64,000 bases of DNA from contig JADCFX010000035.1 of assembly GCA_020249285.1 (NCBI GenBank), positions 1 through 64,000 on the forward strand. The letters are read 5' to 3'. Position 1 is the first letter of the stretch; each line of letters opens with the position of its first letter. Position numbers and translations under genes: made by a program. Below are positions 16,819 through 26,521 of this stretch, one piece after another. The notes under the pieces were generated by a model. It made no database searches. It saw only the letters and a program-made list of their open reading frames with translations, and was not told where the DNA came from. Source of the stretch: Roseomonas sp. (lineage in GTDB: Bacteria > Pseudomonadota > Alphaproteobacteria > Acetobacterales > Acetobacteraceae).

Positions 16819-17649
16819 TCAAGCGCGCGTCAGATAAGCCGCAACATGGCGGTGGTAATGGCCAAGCATGCGCGGCTTGCCTGTGGCCGCCCTTTCGGCG
16901 TGCCGGTTCATGGCGCGCCAGCGCCATAGAATGCGCGCCACCTCATGCGTGGCGGTGCCGAAGATGTCAGGATTGTCGTGCAGTATCGCCAAAGCCTCGG
17001 CGTAATCGGCATCAAAGGCGCCGGCACGCGTTTCAGTAAGCTGCCCTGCGCGAAGCTGGTAGCGATAGGCAAGCGCTGCTGAGACCGGCGCCCTTCCCCC
17101 AGCGTTGGCCAGGCCCTGCAAATCCCACCAGACATCATCAATCAGGCGGAAGGGGCGAAAGGGCTCGGCTGTCGCACGCGGGCGCAGCAGATGGAGCGAG
17201 GCAAAGACCTCTCGCCATTCACGCCAGCCCAGGCTTGCCGTCCCTGGGGGTGGGACGCGGCGGATGGCTGTGCCATCCGGGGCGCGGATGATGCTGGGGA
17301 TTACCGCGGCCCCTGCCTTGCGCGCCAAAGCCAGGCTTGCCGCCAAGCCATCCGCCACGCCTTCATAGCCATCATCAGCATCCAGCATGGTGATGAAATC
17401 GCCGCGTGCCAAAGCCAGCGCGCGATTGCGCGCGGCTGGCGCGCCTGAGGCAATCGGCCCGATGGGGGCGAAGACCAATCTTGGATCCGCCGGCAGGCAT
17501 TCGCGATAATCCGTACCGTCATCTGAGGCGATGATGACCTCCACCGCCGCGCCTTCCGCGCAGGCAAAGACCGAAGCCACAGCCGCCGCGATTTCGGCGC
17601 GCAGGCCATGGGCGGCCATCAGAATGCTGATTTCGGGCGCGGGGTGCAT
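16819..17649 (-). CDS. Family 2 (GT-A) glycosyltransferase
   Basis: The 276-residue protein starts APEISILMAAHGLRAEIAAAV and has VEVIIASDDGTDY, a conserved stretch around GAPAARNRALALARGDFI, and the metal-binding motif TMLDADDGYEG (DxD). This is the GT-A fold of family 2 glycosyltransferases, using a nucleotide sugar donor. It has no membrane segment. It is a lone gene, ending close to the tRNA-Leu 3' end on the opposite strand and divergent from ftsB. The acceptor is unknown; a role in surface polysaccharide or lipid glycosylation is only a guess from the family. Confidence 0.85.
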   Translation of the reverse strand: MHPAPEISILMAAHGLRAEIAAAVASVFACAEGAAVEVIIASDDGTDYRECLPADPRLVFAPIGPIASGAPAARNRALALARGDFITMLDADDGYEGVADGLAASLALARKAGAAVIPSIIRAPDGTAIRRVPPPGTASLGWREWREVFASLHLLRPRATAEPFRPFRLIDDVWWDLQGLANAGGRAPVSAALAYRYQLRAGQLTETRAGAFDADYAEALAILHDNPDIFGTATHEVARILWRWRAMNRHAERAATGKPRMLGHYHRHVAAYLTRA

Positions 17650-17829
17650 GCGGGTTCCGGCTTAGGGTAGGGCGCTTTTAGTGCCCGCCATCTGGCGTCG
17701 CCGGGATGATGAATGTCAAGAAAGGCGGGTTTTCGCGCGATTTCGCTGTGCCTTGCCATTTCTCTCTGGACAAGCGACCCAAGAATGGATTCTTTAGAGA
17801 TCACTTCAAGTCGAGGGGTTATCGCGCTT

Positions 17830-18159
17830 ATGGCGCTGCTTTCCATCTCCAAACGAGTCCTTAAAGGGGTATTGGTGCCGGCCGTGTTCCTTGCGGTATC
17901 GGGCTATTTCGCTTGGCATGCTGTGCATGGCGAACGCGGGCTGATGGCGCGCGACAAGCGCCAGGGTGATATCGCCGTGGCGCGGGCAGCGCTTCAGCAG
18001 GCTGAGGCCGAGCGGGATGCGATGGAACGCCGCGTGGCCGGCTTGCGCGGTGATCGGCTTGACCGGGACCAGTTGGAAGAACGTGCGCGGTCCCTGCTGA
18101 ACATGGTTGGGCGGGATGAGGTGGTTGTCCCCTATGGCCCGGAGCGCCGACTTTATTGA
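17830..18159 (+). CDS. ftsB: Septum formation initiator protein FtsB/DivIC family
   Basis: The 109-residue bitopic protein has one membrane helix (GVLVPAVFLAVSGYFAWHAVHG, split around residues 12-32). A coiled coil follows (residues 40-85, rich in Ala, Glu and Arg), then LDRDQLEERARSLLNMVGRDEVVVPYG. This is typical of FtsB, which links FtsQ and FtsL in the divisome. The ATG at 17830 is taken over an ATG at 17713 because the shorter form fits the family and GAGGGG lies about ten bases before it. In many alphaproteobacteria ftsB lies just upstream of pdhA, as here. Confidence 0.88.
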   Translation: MALLSISKRVLKGVLVPAVFLAVSGYFAWHAVHGERGLMARDKRQGDIAVARAALQQAEAERDAMERRVAGLRGDRLDRDQLEERARSLLNMVGRDEVVVPYGPERRLY

Positions 18160-18390
18160 CCATCGGGCACCGCGCCCGGTTTCCTGATTTTTCAAGTCTT
18201 ATGGAGCCTGGCTTATGGCGGCAGGGCGATGCCATGCTGGCCTCTATTAGGTGAAACAAATACTTAACTGAATTGCAGTTAATTTAATTATTGCATTGCA
18301 AAAACTCAGTTTTTTACGATTTCAAGGCTTGAATTTCGGCAAAAGCCAGCGCTAATTGTGTCAGGAAGCTAAGCCCCGGAGGAAATCCCC
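18160..18390. promoter_or_regulatory. AT-rich upstream region of the pdh operon with two small palindromes
   Basis: This 231-bp spacer contains a GC-rich hairpin just after ftsB (CGGGC/GCCCG, 18164-18178), a possible weak terminator. About 100 bp of unusually AT-rich DNA follows. In it lie TTAACTG-AATTG-CAGTTAA (18264-18282) and AAAAACT-C-AGTTTTT (18300-18314), both perfect inverted repeats. They sit 75-125 bp before the pdhA start and are candidate operator or promoter elements. No known regulator motif is recognised. Confidence 0.5.
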
Positions 18391-19413
18391 ATGCCCCAGG
18401 CCACAGAAGCCGCCAGCAAGCGGCGCGGCAAAGCCAAGACCCCATCGCTGTCGCGGGAAGAAATGCTGCGCGCCTATCGCGACATGCTGCTGATCCGCCG
18501 TTTTGAAGAAAAAGCCGGCCAGCTCTACGGCATGGGTCTGATTGGCGGCTTTTGCCACCTTTATATCGGCCAGGAAGCGGTCGTGGTTGGCATGCAAATG
18601 TGCCTGAAGCCTGGGGATCAGGTGATCACCTCCTACCGCGATCATGGGCATATGCTGGCCACCGGCATGGAAGCCCGCGGCGTGATGGCGGAACTCACGG
18701 GGCGCATTGGCGGCTATTCCAAGGGTAAGGGTGGCTCCATGCACATGTTCAGCCGGGAGAAGGGCTTTTATGGCGGGCATGGGATTGTCGGCGCGCAGGT
18801 CTCGCTCGGCAATGGGCTCGCCTTCGCCAATTGGTATCGGCAGGATGGTCGGGTCGCGGTCACCTATTTCGGTGAAGGTGCCTCCAACCAGGGCCAGGTG
18901 TTTGAAAGCCTGAACCTGGCGGCACTGTTCAAGCTGCCCTGCATTTTCATCATTGAAAACAACAAATATGGCATGGGCACCAGCGTGGACCGCGCCTCGG
19001 CTTCGCGCGATTTGTCACAGAATGGCGCGCCTTGGGGCATCCCTGGTGAGCAGGTGAATGGCATGGATGTGGCCGCCGTGCGCGAAGCGGGTGAACGGGC
19101 TGTCGCGCATTGCCGCGCCGGCAAGGGGCCGTATTTGCTTGAGATGAAAACCTATCGCTATCGCGGCCATTCCATGTCTGACCCGGCGAAATATCGCACG
19201 CGTGAAGAAGTGCAGAAAATGCGCGAAACATCGGATTGTATTGAAACGGCGCGCAAGGCGCTGCTGGATGATTTCGGCGTGACAGAGGCTGATCTGAAGG
19301 TGATTGATGATGAGGTGAAGGCGATTGTCCAGGACAGCGCTGATTTCGCGCAGGAAAGCCCAGAACCGCCGGAATCCGAATTGATGACCGATATTCTGGT
19401 GGAGGCGAACTGA
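18391..19413 (+). CDS. pdhA: Pyruvate dehydrogenase E1 component, alpha subunit
   Basis: PdhA (340 residues) is the ThDP-binding alpha chain that decarboxylates pyruvate together with PdhB. Visible marks are [70 protein letters not shown] and the ThDP motif starting [19 protein letters not shown] and ending in [11 protein letters not shown]. Then follows the phosphorylation-loop-like region [29 protein letters not shown] lies before the ATG. PdhB begins two bases after the stop. The gene heads a seven-gene operon for the PDH complex and lipoate. Confidence 0.97.
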   Translation: MPQATEAASKRRGKAKTPSLSREEMLRAYRDMLLIRRFEEKAGQLYGMGLIGGFCHLYIGQEAVVVGMQMCLKPGDQVITSYRDHGHMLATGMEARGVMAELTGRIGGYSKGKGGSMHMFSREKGFYGGHGIVGAQVSLGNGLAFANWYRQDGRVAVTYFGEGASNQGQVFESLNLAALFKLPCIFIIENNKYGMGTSVDRASASRDLSQNGAPWGIPGEQVNGMDVAAVREAGERAVAHCRAGKGPYLLEMKTYRYRGHSMSDPAKYRTREEVQKMRETSDCIETARKALLDDFGVTEADLKVIDDEVKAIVQDSADFAQESPEPPESELMTDILVEAN

Positions 19414-19414
19414 G

Positions 19415-20755
19415 ATGGGTGCCGTTATTCTGATGCCCGCGCTTTCCCCCACCATGACGGAAGGCAAGCTGGCCCGCTGGCTGAAAAAAGCTGGCGACAA
19501 GGTGAAATCCGGCGAGGTGATTGCCGAGATTGAAACCGATAAGGCGACCATGGAAGTGGAAGCGGTGGATGAGGGTGTGTTGACCGCCATACTGGTGCCG
19601 GAAGGCACGGAAAATGTCTCGGTGAATACGGCGATTGCCGAATTGGATGGCGGCACCGGTGGTGCGAAACCCGCGCCCGTGGCAGCACCTGCTCCTGTGG
19701 CTGCCGCGCCTGCCCCGGCTTCTGTCCCCGCCGCGCCACGCGCTGCAACGCCCGAGAAGGATTGGGGCCCGACCAAATCCATGACGGTGCGCGAAGCGCT
19801 GCGTGATGCCATGGCGGCAGAAATGCGCGCCGATGCGGATGTATTCCTGATTGGCGAAGAAGTGGCGCAGTATCAGGGCGCTTACAAAATCAGCCAAGGC
19901 TTGCTGGAAGAATTCGGCCCACGCCGCGTGATGGATATGCCGATCACGGAGCATGGCTTTACCGGCATGGCGGTGGGCGCGGCCTTTACTGGCCTTAAGC
20001 CCATTGTTGAATTCATGACCTTCAACTTTTCCATGCAGGCGATTGACCAGATCATCAATTCCGCCGCCAAGACCTTGTATATGTCGGGCGGGCAGCTTGG
20101 TTGCCCGATTGTCTTCCGTGGCCCGAATGGTGCCGCTTCCCGCGTCGCGGCGCAGCATTCGCAATGCTACGCGTCCTGGTATGCGCATTGCCCGGGGCTG
20201 AAGGTGGTATCGCCTTGGTCGGCGGCGGATGCGAAGGGGCTGTTACGCGCCGCCATCCGTGACCCAAATCCGGTGATCGTGCTGGAAAATGAAATTCTTT
20301 ATGGGCAGAGCTTTGAATGCCCAACTGCAGATGATTTCGTACTGCCGATTGGTAAGGCGAAGGTGGAACGAGAAGGCAGCGATGTTACCATTGTGGCTTT
20401 CTCCATCATGGTCGGCATGGCGATGCAGGCGGCGGAAAAGCTCGCGGAACAGGGCATTAGTGCGGAAGTGATCAATCTGCGCTCCATCCGCCCCTTGGAT
20501 ACGGAAACCATCGCGGCTTCCGTACGCAAGACCAATCGCCTGGTGACTTTGGAAGAAGGCTGGCCCTATGCCGGCATCGGCGCGGAGGTTGCCATGCAAA
20601 TCATGGAAACCGCCTTTGATCATCTGGATGCGCCGCCGGTCCGCGTGACTGGCCTGGATGTGCCCATGCCTTATGCGGCTAATCTTGAGAAACTCGCGCT
20701 ACCGCGCCTGGAACAGGTGGTGGAAGCAGCGCGTTCCGTGACCTATCGTCGGTAA
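19415..20755 (+). CDS. pdhB: Pyruvate dehydrogenase E1 beta subunit with fused N-terminal lipoyl domain
   Basis: The 446-residue chain has a lipoyl domain (residues 1-78) with the lipoylated lysine in [13 protein letters not shown] (K43), an Ala/Pro-rich linker (85-115), and a full E1-beta domain ([79 protein letters not shown]). The fused lipoyl domain is a known trait of alphaproteobacterial E1 beta. It forms the E1 heterotetramer with PdhA. It starts two bases after the pdhA stop and ends 11 bases before pdhC, so translation is likely coupled. Confidence 0.97.
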   Translation: MGAVILMPALSPTMTEGKLARWLKKAGDKVKSGEVIAEIETDKATMEVEAVDEGVLTAILVPEGTENVSVNTAIAELDGGTGGAKPAPVAAPAPVAAAPAPASVPAAPRAATPEKDWGPTKSMTVREALRDAMAAEMRADADVFLIGEEVAQYQGAYKISQGLLEEFGPRRVMDMPITEHGFTGMAVGAAFTGLKPIVEFMTFNFSMQAIDQIINSAAKTLYMSGGQLGCPIVFRGPNGAASRVAAQHSQCYASWYAHCPGLKVVSPWSAADAKGLLRAAIRDPNPVIVLENEILYGQSFECPTADDFVLPIGKAKVEREGSDVTIVAFSIMVGMAMQAAEKLAEQGISAEVINLRSIRPLDTETIAASVRKTNRLVTLEEGWPYAGIGAEVAMQIMETAFDHLDAPPVRVTGLDVPMPYAANLEKLALPRLEQVVEAARSVTYRR

Positions 20756-20766
20756 GGGGAAAGATC

Positions 20767-22047
20767 ATGGCCACGAATATTCTGATGCCCGCGCTTTCGC
20801 CCACCATGACGGAAGGCAATCTGGCGCGCTGGCTGAAGCAGGAAGGCGAGCGGATCAAGGCCGGCGATGTGATCGCGGAAATCGAAACCGATAAGGCGAC
20901 GATGGAAGTGGAAGCAGTGGATGAAGGCATTCTGGGCCGCATCCTGGTGCCCGCCGGTACGCAAGGCGTGAAGGTGAATGATGTGATTGCTGTGCTGGTG
21001 GAAGCGGGTGAGGCCGTGCCCGCCGCAGGCGCCGCACCGAAAGCCGCGCCTCCCGCTGCACCGATGCCGGTTGCTGCGCCTGTTGCCGCTGCGCCCGTGG
21101 CTATTGCACCTGCACCCGCGCCTGCATCGGGTGATCGCGTTTTCGCAAGCCCGCTTGCGCGGCGTATGGCTGCACAAGCTGGCGTTGATATCAGCAAAAT
21201 CGCCGGTTCTGGCCCCAATGGGCGGGTTGTGAAGGCAGATGTGGATGCGGCGCTGTCGCGTGGCCCCGCACCTGTCGCTGCTGCCGCGCCCGCTGCTGCG
21301 CCCGCGCTTGCCGCCGCCCCGCGCTCCGCCGCGCCGGTGGCGATCACCGCGCCACATACCGCCGTGCCCAATAGCAGCATGCGCAAGGTGATTGCGCGTC
21401 GCCTTGCCGAATCCAAGGCGACGATCCCGCATTTCTATGTCAGCACTGATGTGGAAATTGATGCGCTGCTGAAAATCCGCGCCGATTTGAATGCGCGCAG
21501 CCCCAAGGATGGCCCCGGCGCCTACAAGCTTTCGGTCAATGATCTGGTGATCAAGGCAACGGCAGTGACCTTGCGCCGCTTCCCCAATGTGAATGCGATG
21601 TGGACCGAAGATGCCATTCTGCAATTGCATGATGTTGATATCTCGATCGCGGTATCCATCCCCGATGGGCTGATCACGCCGATTGTGAAAAACGCCGATA
21701 TCAAGGGCCTGGCCGCCATCAGCACTGAAATGAAGGATCTGGCGGCGCGCGCCAAATCCGGCAAGTTGAAGCCTGAGGAATTTCAGGGCGGTGGTTTTTC
21801 CATCTCCAATATGGGCATGTATGGCGTGCGGGATTTCGCCGCCATCATCAACCCGCCCCAGGCCGGCATTCTGGCGGTATCCGCCGGCGAACAGCGCCCG
21901 GTGGTGAAGAATGGCGCGCTGGCCATCGCAACCGTGATGACCCTCACGCTTTCCGTGGATCATCGCGTGATTGATGGCGCTTTGGCGGCGGAATTCCTGC
22001 AAGCGCTCAAGCGCAATATCGAGGATCCGTTGAGCCTGATGCTCTGA
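20767..22047 (+). CDS. pdhC: Dihydrolipoamide acetyltransferase, E2 of pyruvate dehydrogenase
   Basis: The E2 core (426 residues) transfers the acetyl group from lipoamide to CoA. There is one lipoyl domain (residues 1-78, K43 in [12 protein letters not shown]) and an Ala/Pro linker. A peripheral subunit-binding domain follows (about 122-157, [20 protein letters not shown] then [13 protein letters not shown]), then a second linker. The catalytic domain (about 195-426) has HRVIDG as the HxxxDG active site near the C-terminus. RBS AAGGGGAAAG lies before the ATG. The stop overlaps the start of a GNAT gene by one base. Confidence 0.97.
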   Translation: MATNILMPALSPTMTEGNLARWLKQEGERIKAGDVIAEIETDKATMEVEAVDEGILGRILVPAGTQGVKVNDVIAVLVEAGEAVPAAGAAPKAAPPAAPMPVAAPVAAAPVAIAPAPAPASGDRVFASPLARRMAAQAGVDISKIAGSGPNGRVVKADVDAALSRGPAPVAAAAPAAAPALAAAPRSAAPVAITAPHTAVPNSSMRKVIARRLAESKATIPHFYVSTDVEIDALLKIRADLNARSPKDGPGAYKLSVNDLVIKATAVTLRRFPNVNAMWTEDAILQLHDVDISIAVSIPDGLITPIVKNADIKGLAAISTEMKDLAARAKSGKLKPEEFQGGGFSISNMGMYGVRDFAAIINPPQAGILAVSAGEQRPVVKNGALAIATVMTLTLSVDHRVIDGALAAEFLQALKRNIEDPLSLML

Positions 22048-22529
22048 TGGCTACTGCCTTCACGCTACGCGATGCGACACCCGCCGATGTGCCGGTGGTG
22101 GTGCATTTCGTGCGCGCCTTGGCGGAATATGAAAAGCTGCTGCATGAGGCCAAGGGCACTGAGGCGGATTTCGCCGAAGCGCTTTTTAGCCCCTCACCGC
22201 GTGCCGCCGCCATCATCGCGGAAGCGGATGGCAAACCGGTTGGGCTTTGCATCTGGTATCGCACCTTTTCCACCTTCACCGCGCGCCACGGCATTTGGGT
22301 GGAAGATGTTTTTGTGGAGCCCGCCTATCGAGGACAGGGCATTGCGCGCGCTATTTTCAAGCGCCTCGCGCAGCAGGTAAAGCATGAAGGCGGCGCACGG
22401 CTTGAATGGAATGTGCTGGATTGGAATGAACCCGCCATTGGCGCCTATCGCGCCATGGGTGCGCGTGGGCTCGACCAATGGACCATGCAACGCGTTGACG
22501 GCGCGGCGCTCGACCGACTGGCCGAATAA
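22047..22529 (+). CDS. GNAT-family N-acetyltransferase inside the PDH operon
   Basis: A 160-residue single-domain GNAT has LRDATPADVPVVVHFVRALAE at the N-terminus, the acetyl-CoA loop region EDVFVEPAYRGQGIARAIFK (R/Q-x-x-G-x-G/A), and ARLEWNVLDWNEPAIGAYRAMG near the C-terminus. This resembles the diamine/spermidine-type GNAT group (SAT-like). It overlaps the pdhC stop by one base and lies 17 bp before lpd, so it is made with the PDH complex, whose product acetyl-CoA is its donor. The substrate is unknown; acetylation of PDH subunits or of a polyamine are both possible. Confidence 0.9.
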   Translation: MATAFTLRDATPADVPVVVHFVRALAEYEKLLHEAKGTEADFAEALFSPSPRAAAIIAEADGKPVGLCIWYRTFSTFTARHGIWVEDVFVEPAYRGQGIARAIFKRLAQQVKHEGGARLEWNVLDWNEPAIGAYRAMGARGLDQWTMQRVDGAALDRLAE

Positions 22530-22546
22530 AGGAAGGAGCCTGAGAC

Positions 22547-23941
22547 ATGGCTGAGGCATTTGATCTGGTGGTGGTAGGTGGCGGGCCTGGCGGCTATGTC
22601 GCGGCCATTCGCGCCAGCCAATTGAAGATGAAGGTCGCGCTGGTGGAGCGTGAAAACCTTGGCGGCATTTGCCTGAATTGGGGCTGCATCCCAACCAAGG
22701 CACTGCTGCGCGCCTCCGAAATCAATCATTTGCTGCATAGCCTGGATGCTTATGGCTTCGCCGCTGACAATATCCGCTTTGATTTTGCGAAAGTGGTGAA
22801 GCGTTCGCGCGGCGTGGCGGGGCAGCTTTCCGGCGGCGTCAAGCATTTGCTGCGCAAGAACAAGGTCACGGTATTTGATGGGCACGCCAAGCTGGCCGGT
22901 GCCGGCAAGGTTGCGGTAAGCAAGGATGGCAAGCCGGTGGCGGAGCTGGTCGCCAAGCACATCATTCTGGCAACGGGCGCGCGGGCGCGCGTGCTGCCGG
23001 GGATTGAACCGGATGGGAAACTGATCTGGTCCTACCGCGAAGCCATGACGGCACCTGCTTTGCCGAAGCGGCTGATCGTGATTGGGTCTGGCGCCATCGG
23101 GTCTGAATTCGCGTCCTTCTATCGCAATATGGGGTCCGAGGTGACGCTGATTGAAGCGATGGATCGCATTCTGCCGGTCGAAGACGCGGAGGTTTCCGCC
23201 TTTGTGCATAAGGCGTTTGAAAAACAGGGCATGAAGGTGCTGGTCGGCGCCAAGCTGCAAGGCGTGCGCAAGGAAGGCGACGCCATTGCCGCCATTGTGG
23301 AAGCCGGCGGCAAGGTAACTGAGATCAAGGCGGATCGGCTGATCAGCGCGGTTGGCATTGTCGGCAATGTTGAAGACCTTGGCCTGGAAGGCACGAAGAT
23401 CCAGGTGGACCGCACGCATATCATCACGGATGCTTTCGGTCGTACTGGGGAGCCCGGCATCTATGCCATTGGCGACCTGACTGGCCCGCCCTGGTTGGCG
23501 CATAAGGCATCGCATGAGGGGATTATTTGCGTTGAAGCCATTGCCGGGCTGCATCCGCATGCCATGGATACGCTGAATATTCCGGGCTGCACCTATTGCC
23601 GGCCACAGGTGGCCTCGGTCGGGCTCACGGAAGCCGCGGCCAAGGCCAAGGGGCATGAGGTGAAGGTTGGGCGCTTCCCCTTCATCGGCAATGGCAAGGC
23701 GATTGCGATGGGTGAGCCGGAAGGGTTTGTGAAAACCGTGTTTGACGCCAAGACCGGCGCTTTGCTCGGCGCCCATATGGTGGGGCCGGAGGTCACGGAA
23801 ATGATCCAGGGCTATGGCATCGCCCGTACCCTGGAGACAACTGAGGCGGAATTGATGCACACCGTCTTCCCGCACCCCACGGTTTCGGAAGCCATGCATG
23901 AAAGCGTGCTTGATGCTTACGGCCGGGTGATCCACATCTAA
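22547..23941 (+). CDS. lpd: Dihydrolipoamide dehydrogenase, E3
   Basis: This 464-residue FAD disulfide oxidoreductase reoxidises dihydrolipoamide with NAD. The FAD motif is [20 protein letters not shown] and the redox cysteines are C42 and C47 in [15 protein letters not shown]. The NAD motif is [20 protein letters not shown], the second FAD motif is [20 protein letters not shown], and the C-terminal catalytic HPHPTVSE-type motif appears as [26 protein letters not shown] precedes the ATG. In the operon it follows the GNAT gene and precedes lipA by seven bases. Confidence 0.97.
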   Translation: MAEAFDLVVVGGGPGGYVAAIRASQLKMKVALVERENLGGICLNWGCIPTKALLRASEINHLLHSLDAYGFAADNIRFDFAKVVKRSRGVAGQLSGGVKHLLRKNKVTVFDGHAKLAGAGKVAVSKDGKPVAELVAKHIILATGARARVLPGIEPDGKLIWSYREAMTAPALPKRLIVIGSGAIGSEFASFYRNMGSEVTLIEAMDRILPVEDAEVSAFVHKAFEKQGMKVLVGAKLQGVRKEGDAIAAIVEAGGKVTEIKADRLISAVGIVGNVEDLGLEGTKIQVDRTHIITDAFGRTGEPGIYAIGDLTGPPWLAHKASHEGIICVEAIAGLHPHAMDTLNIPGCTYCRPQVASVGLTEAAAKAKGHEVKVGRFPFIGNGKAIAMGEPEGFVKTVFDAKTGALLGAHMVGPEVTEMIQGYGIARTLETTEAELMHTVFPHPTVSEAMHESVLDAYGRVIHI

Positions 23942-23948
23942 TCCTGTT

Positions 23949-24926
23949 ATGCCCCCGACTCGCATCGAAATTGACCATCGCGCCGCTAAGACGGGTGCCG
24001 AAAGGCATCCGGAAAAGGCGCATCGTCCGGATAACCCCATTCAGCGCAAGCCGGCCTGGATCCGGGTAAAGGCGCCGACGCATCCGGTTTATCTGGAAAC
24101 CCGCGCCATGATGCGGGAGAAAAAGCTGGTCACGGTATGCGAAGAAGCAGCCTGCCCGAATATCGGCGAATGCTGGTCTCAGCGCCACGCCACCATGATG
24201 ATCATGGGCGATACCTGCACCCGCGCCTGTTCATTCTGCAATGTCGCGACCGGCATTCCGAAGCCTTTGGATACGGATGAACCGCGCCGCGTAGCGGAAG
24301 CAGTGGCTGCCCTTGGGTTGCGCCATGTGGTCATCACAAGCGTGGATCGGGATGATCTGGCCGATGGCGGTGCCGCGCATTTCGCGGCCACCATCAGCGC
24401 CATTCGCGCCGCCGCACCTGGCACGACGATTGAAGTGCTGACACCGGATTTTCTGCGCAAGGATGGCGCTTTGGAAGTGGTGGTGGCGGCGCGGCCAGAT
24501 GTGTTCAACCATAATCTGGAAACCGTGCCAGCGCTTTATCCCTCCATTCGGCCAGGGGCGCGTTATTATCATTCTCTGCGCCTGCTGGATCGTGTGAAGC
24601 AGCTTGATCCTTCCATCTTCACCAAATCCGGCATGATGGTGGGCTTGGGTGAAAAGCGCATCGAAGTGCTGCAAGTGATGGATGATCTGCGATCTGCCGA
24701 GGTGGATTTCCTGACCATCGGCCAATATCTGCAACCATCGGTGAAGCACGCCGCGGTTGATCGCTTTGTCACCCCGGATGAGTTTGAAGACTACGCCAAG
24801 GCGGCGCGTGGCAAGGGGTTTCTGCTGGTATCCGCCACACCTTTGACGCGGTCTTCCTATCACGCGGATCGGGATTTCGCGGCGCTGAGTGCCGCGCGCA
24901 ACGCTCAACTGGCCGCGCAAGGCTGA
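23949..24926 (+). CDS. lipA: Lipoyl synthase, radical SAM
   Basis: LipA inserts two sulfurs into protein-bound octanoyl groups. The auxiliary cluster cysteines are C64, C69 and C75 in [18 protein letters not shown]. The radical-SAM cluster is [13 protein letters not shown] (C90, C94, C97). The C-terminal RSSYHAD carries the conserved serine that ligates the auxiliary cluster. At 325 residues it is of usual length. Placement after lpd means the enzyme that makes the lipoyl cofactor is expressed with the three lipoyl-dependent PDH chains. It ends one base before the RatA/Coq10 gene. Confidence 0.97.
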   Translation: MPPTRIEIDHRAAKTGAERHPEKAHRPDNPIQRKPAWIRVKAPTHPVYLETRAMMREKKLVTVCEEAACPNIGECWSQRHATMMIMGDTCTRACSFCNVATGIPKPLDTDEPRRVAEAVAALGLRHVVITSVDRDDLADGGAAHFAATISAIRAAAPGTTIEVLTPDFLRKDGALEVVVAARPDVFNHNLETVPALYPSIRPGARYYHSLRLLDRVKQLDPSIFTKSGMMVGLGEKRIEVLQVMDDLRSAEVDFLTIGQYLQPSVKHAAVDRFVTPDEFEDYAKAARGKGFLLVSATPLTRSSYHADRDFAALSAARNAQLAAQG

Positions 24927-24927
24927 T

Positions 24928-25395
24928 ATGCCAACCCATGCAGAAAAAAAGGTGCTCCGTTATTCGCAGGAGCAGCTTTTCGATATGGTGGCCGATGTTG
25001 CGCGCTACCCGGAATTCCTGCCCTGGTGTGTCGGCGCGCGGGTGCTCAGCCGGGATGAACAATTGCTGGTGGCGGACCTCACCATCGGCTTTCGCATGTT
25101 TCGCGAAACCTTCAGATCACGCGTGGGCATGAACAAGCCCGGCCACATTCACGTGACCTATGAAAACGGCCCCTTCCGCTATTTGAACAATCACTGGCGC
25201 TTCACGCCTGTGGCCGGCGGGACAGAGGTGGATTTCTTCGTGGATTTCGAATTCCGCAGCCGCATCCTGCAAGTGGCTATTGGTGTGGTGTTCAATGAAG
25301 CGGTGCGGCTGATGGTGCGCGCCTTCGAACGGCGCGCACTGCATCTTTATGGCAGGCCGGGCGCGGCTGGCATTGGCAAGCCGGCCTCGGCCTGA
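24928..25395 (+). CDS. RatA/Coq10-type START-domain protein
   Basis: The 155-residue product, MPTHAEKKVLRYSQEQLFDM then VADVARYPEFLPWCVGARVL, is a SRPBCC/START-fold protein. It also shows FRSRVGMNKPGHIHVTYENG, GPFRYLNNHWRFTP and DFFVDFEFRSRILQVAIGVV. In mitochondria and alphaproteobacteria this family (Coq10) binds ubiquinone and supports its function; E. coli RatA was described as a ribosome-association toxin. In this operon the quinone role seems more likely, but that is inference. The ATG at 24928, one base after the lipA stop, is chosen over an upstream ATG inside lipA. Confidence 0.9.
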   Translation: MPTHAEKKVLRYSQEQLFDMVADVARYPEFLPWCVGARVLSRDEQLLVADLTIGFRMFRETFRSRVGMNKPGHIHVTYENGPFRYLNNHWRFTPVAGGTEVDFFVDFEFRSRILQVAIGVVFNEAVRLMVRAFERRALHLYGRPGAAGIGKPASA

Positions 25396-25400
25396 CGCGC

Positions 25401-26369
25401 CTATTGCAGCTTGATGTTGCGGGCCTGGATCATGTTGCGCCATTTGGCGTTTTCTGCCGCGAAATAGGCAGGCCATTCCGCCGTGCTGCCAACCGTTGGC
25501 ACAACCGCGAGGGCTGAAAGCCTTTCGCGCGTATCTGGCGCTTCCATCGCCGTCTTGGTCAGCGCATGCATGCGCGCCAGGATATCCGCGGGTACGCCAG
25601 TTGGTGCTTGCAGGGCGATATGCTCCACCACCTCCACACCCGGGAAGCCTTGTTCGGCGAAGGTTGGGATTTCTGGTGTGAGGGGGCTTCTTTCCTTGGT
25701 GGCCACCGCCAAAGCGCGCAAGGAACCGGAACGGATATGCGGCAAAATGCCTGATGCTGCCTGGAAAACCATCGGTGTTTCATTGGCAAGCACCGCCTGC
25801 ACCGCCGGCGCGCCACCGCGATAGCCGACATCCTGAATAGTCAACCGCGCTTCCTGCAAGAAAAGCTCGGTCGCAAGATGCGTTGAAGAACCGGTGCCGG
25901 AATTGGCATAGGTCAGGTTGCTATTGGGGCGGCGGGCAATTTCCACATATTCCGCCAGCGTGCGCGCGGGGAAGCTTGGATTGACCACCATGATGATGGG
26001 CATGGAAGCGATCAGCCCGATGCCGACGAAATCCTTTTCATTGTCATAGGGCAGCGGCATCAGATGCGGCGCCATCGCATAGGTGCTGACCGTGCTGACC
26101 AACATAGTGTAGCCATCAGGCCGCGCGCGGGCGACGCTATTGAAGCCGATCGTGCCATTGGCGCCGGTGCGGTTATCCACCACAAAGCTGCGCCCCGTAT
26201 CGGTGGAAAGCTTCTGCGCCAGAATGCGCGCCACGGCATCCGTGGAACCGCCCGCGGCCCAGGGCACCACCAGCGTGACTGGGCGGCTTGGCCAGGCAAC
26301 CTGCGCGCGGGCGACAGAGGGCAGCAACGCAGGGGCGGCAAGCAGGGCAAGGTGACGGCGAGAGATCAT
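25401..26369 (-). CDS. Bug-family solute-binding protein of a tripartite tricarboxylate-type transporter (1)
   Basis: This 322-residue periplasmic binding protein has the twin-arginine signal MISRRHLALLAAPALL with cleavage after ARA. The family core is WPSRPVTLVVPWAAGGSTDA near the start, FVVDNRTGANGTIGFNSVAR, DGYTMLVSTVST and YANSGTGSSTHLATELFL. Bug proteins bind carboxylates and deliver them to TctAB-type membrane components. No TctA or TctB gene is present here. The gene is the last of a minus-strand cluster with MmgE/PrpD and hydroxyacid dehydrogenase genes, separated by 150 bp, and converges on the Coq10-like gene with five bases between stops. Confidence 0.93.
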   Translation of the reverse strand: MISRRHLALLAAPALLPSVARAQVAWPSRPVTLVVPWAAGGSTDAVARILAQKLSTDTGRSFVVDNRTGANGTIGFNSVARARPDGYTMLVSTVSTYAMAPHLMPLPYDNEKDFVGIGLIASMPIIMVVNPSFPARTLAEYVEIARRPNSNLTYANSGTGSSTHLATELFLQEARLTIQDVGYRGGAPAVQAVLANETPMVFQAASGILPHIRSGSLRALAVATKERSPLTPEIPTFAEQGFPGVEVVEHIALQAPTGVPADILARMHALTKTAMEAPDTRERLSALAVVPTVGSTAEWPAYFAAENAKWRNMIQARNIKLQ

Positions 26370-26521
26370 GGCTGTTTCCTTTGCGAATAGGCGATTTCAA
26401 TAAGGGTCCTTAACGGGCGAGGCAAGCGGATTGCGGTCTGGCGCACATACAGGCGCCGTGACTGATACGGCCGCCGCCAAGCAGGGTTTTGGGCGCAGGC
26501 ATGAACCAACGCCCAACAATT

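Noticed and set aside
24928..25395. Toxin of a type II toxin-antitoxin pair (RatA annotation)
   Set aside because: No antitoxin-like partner lies beside it, and its place after lipA fits a Coq10-type quinone-binding role better.
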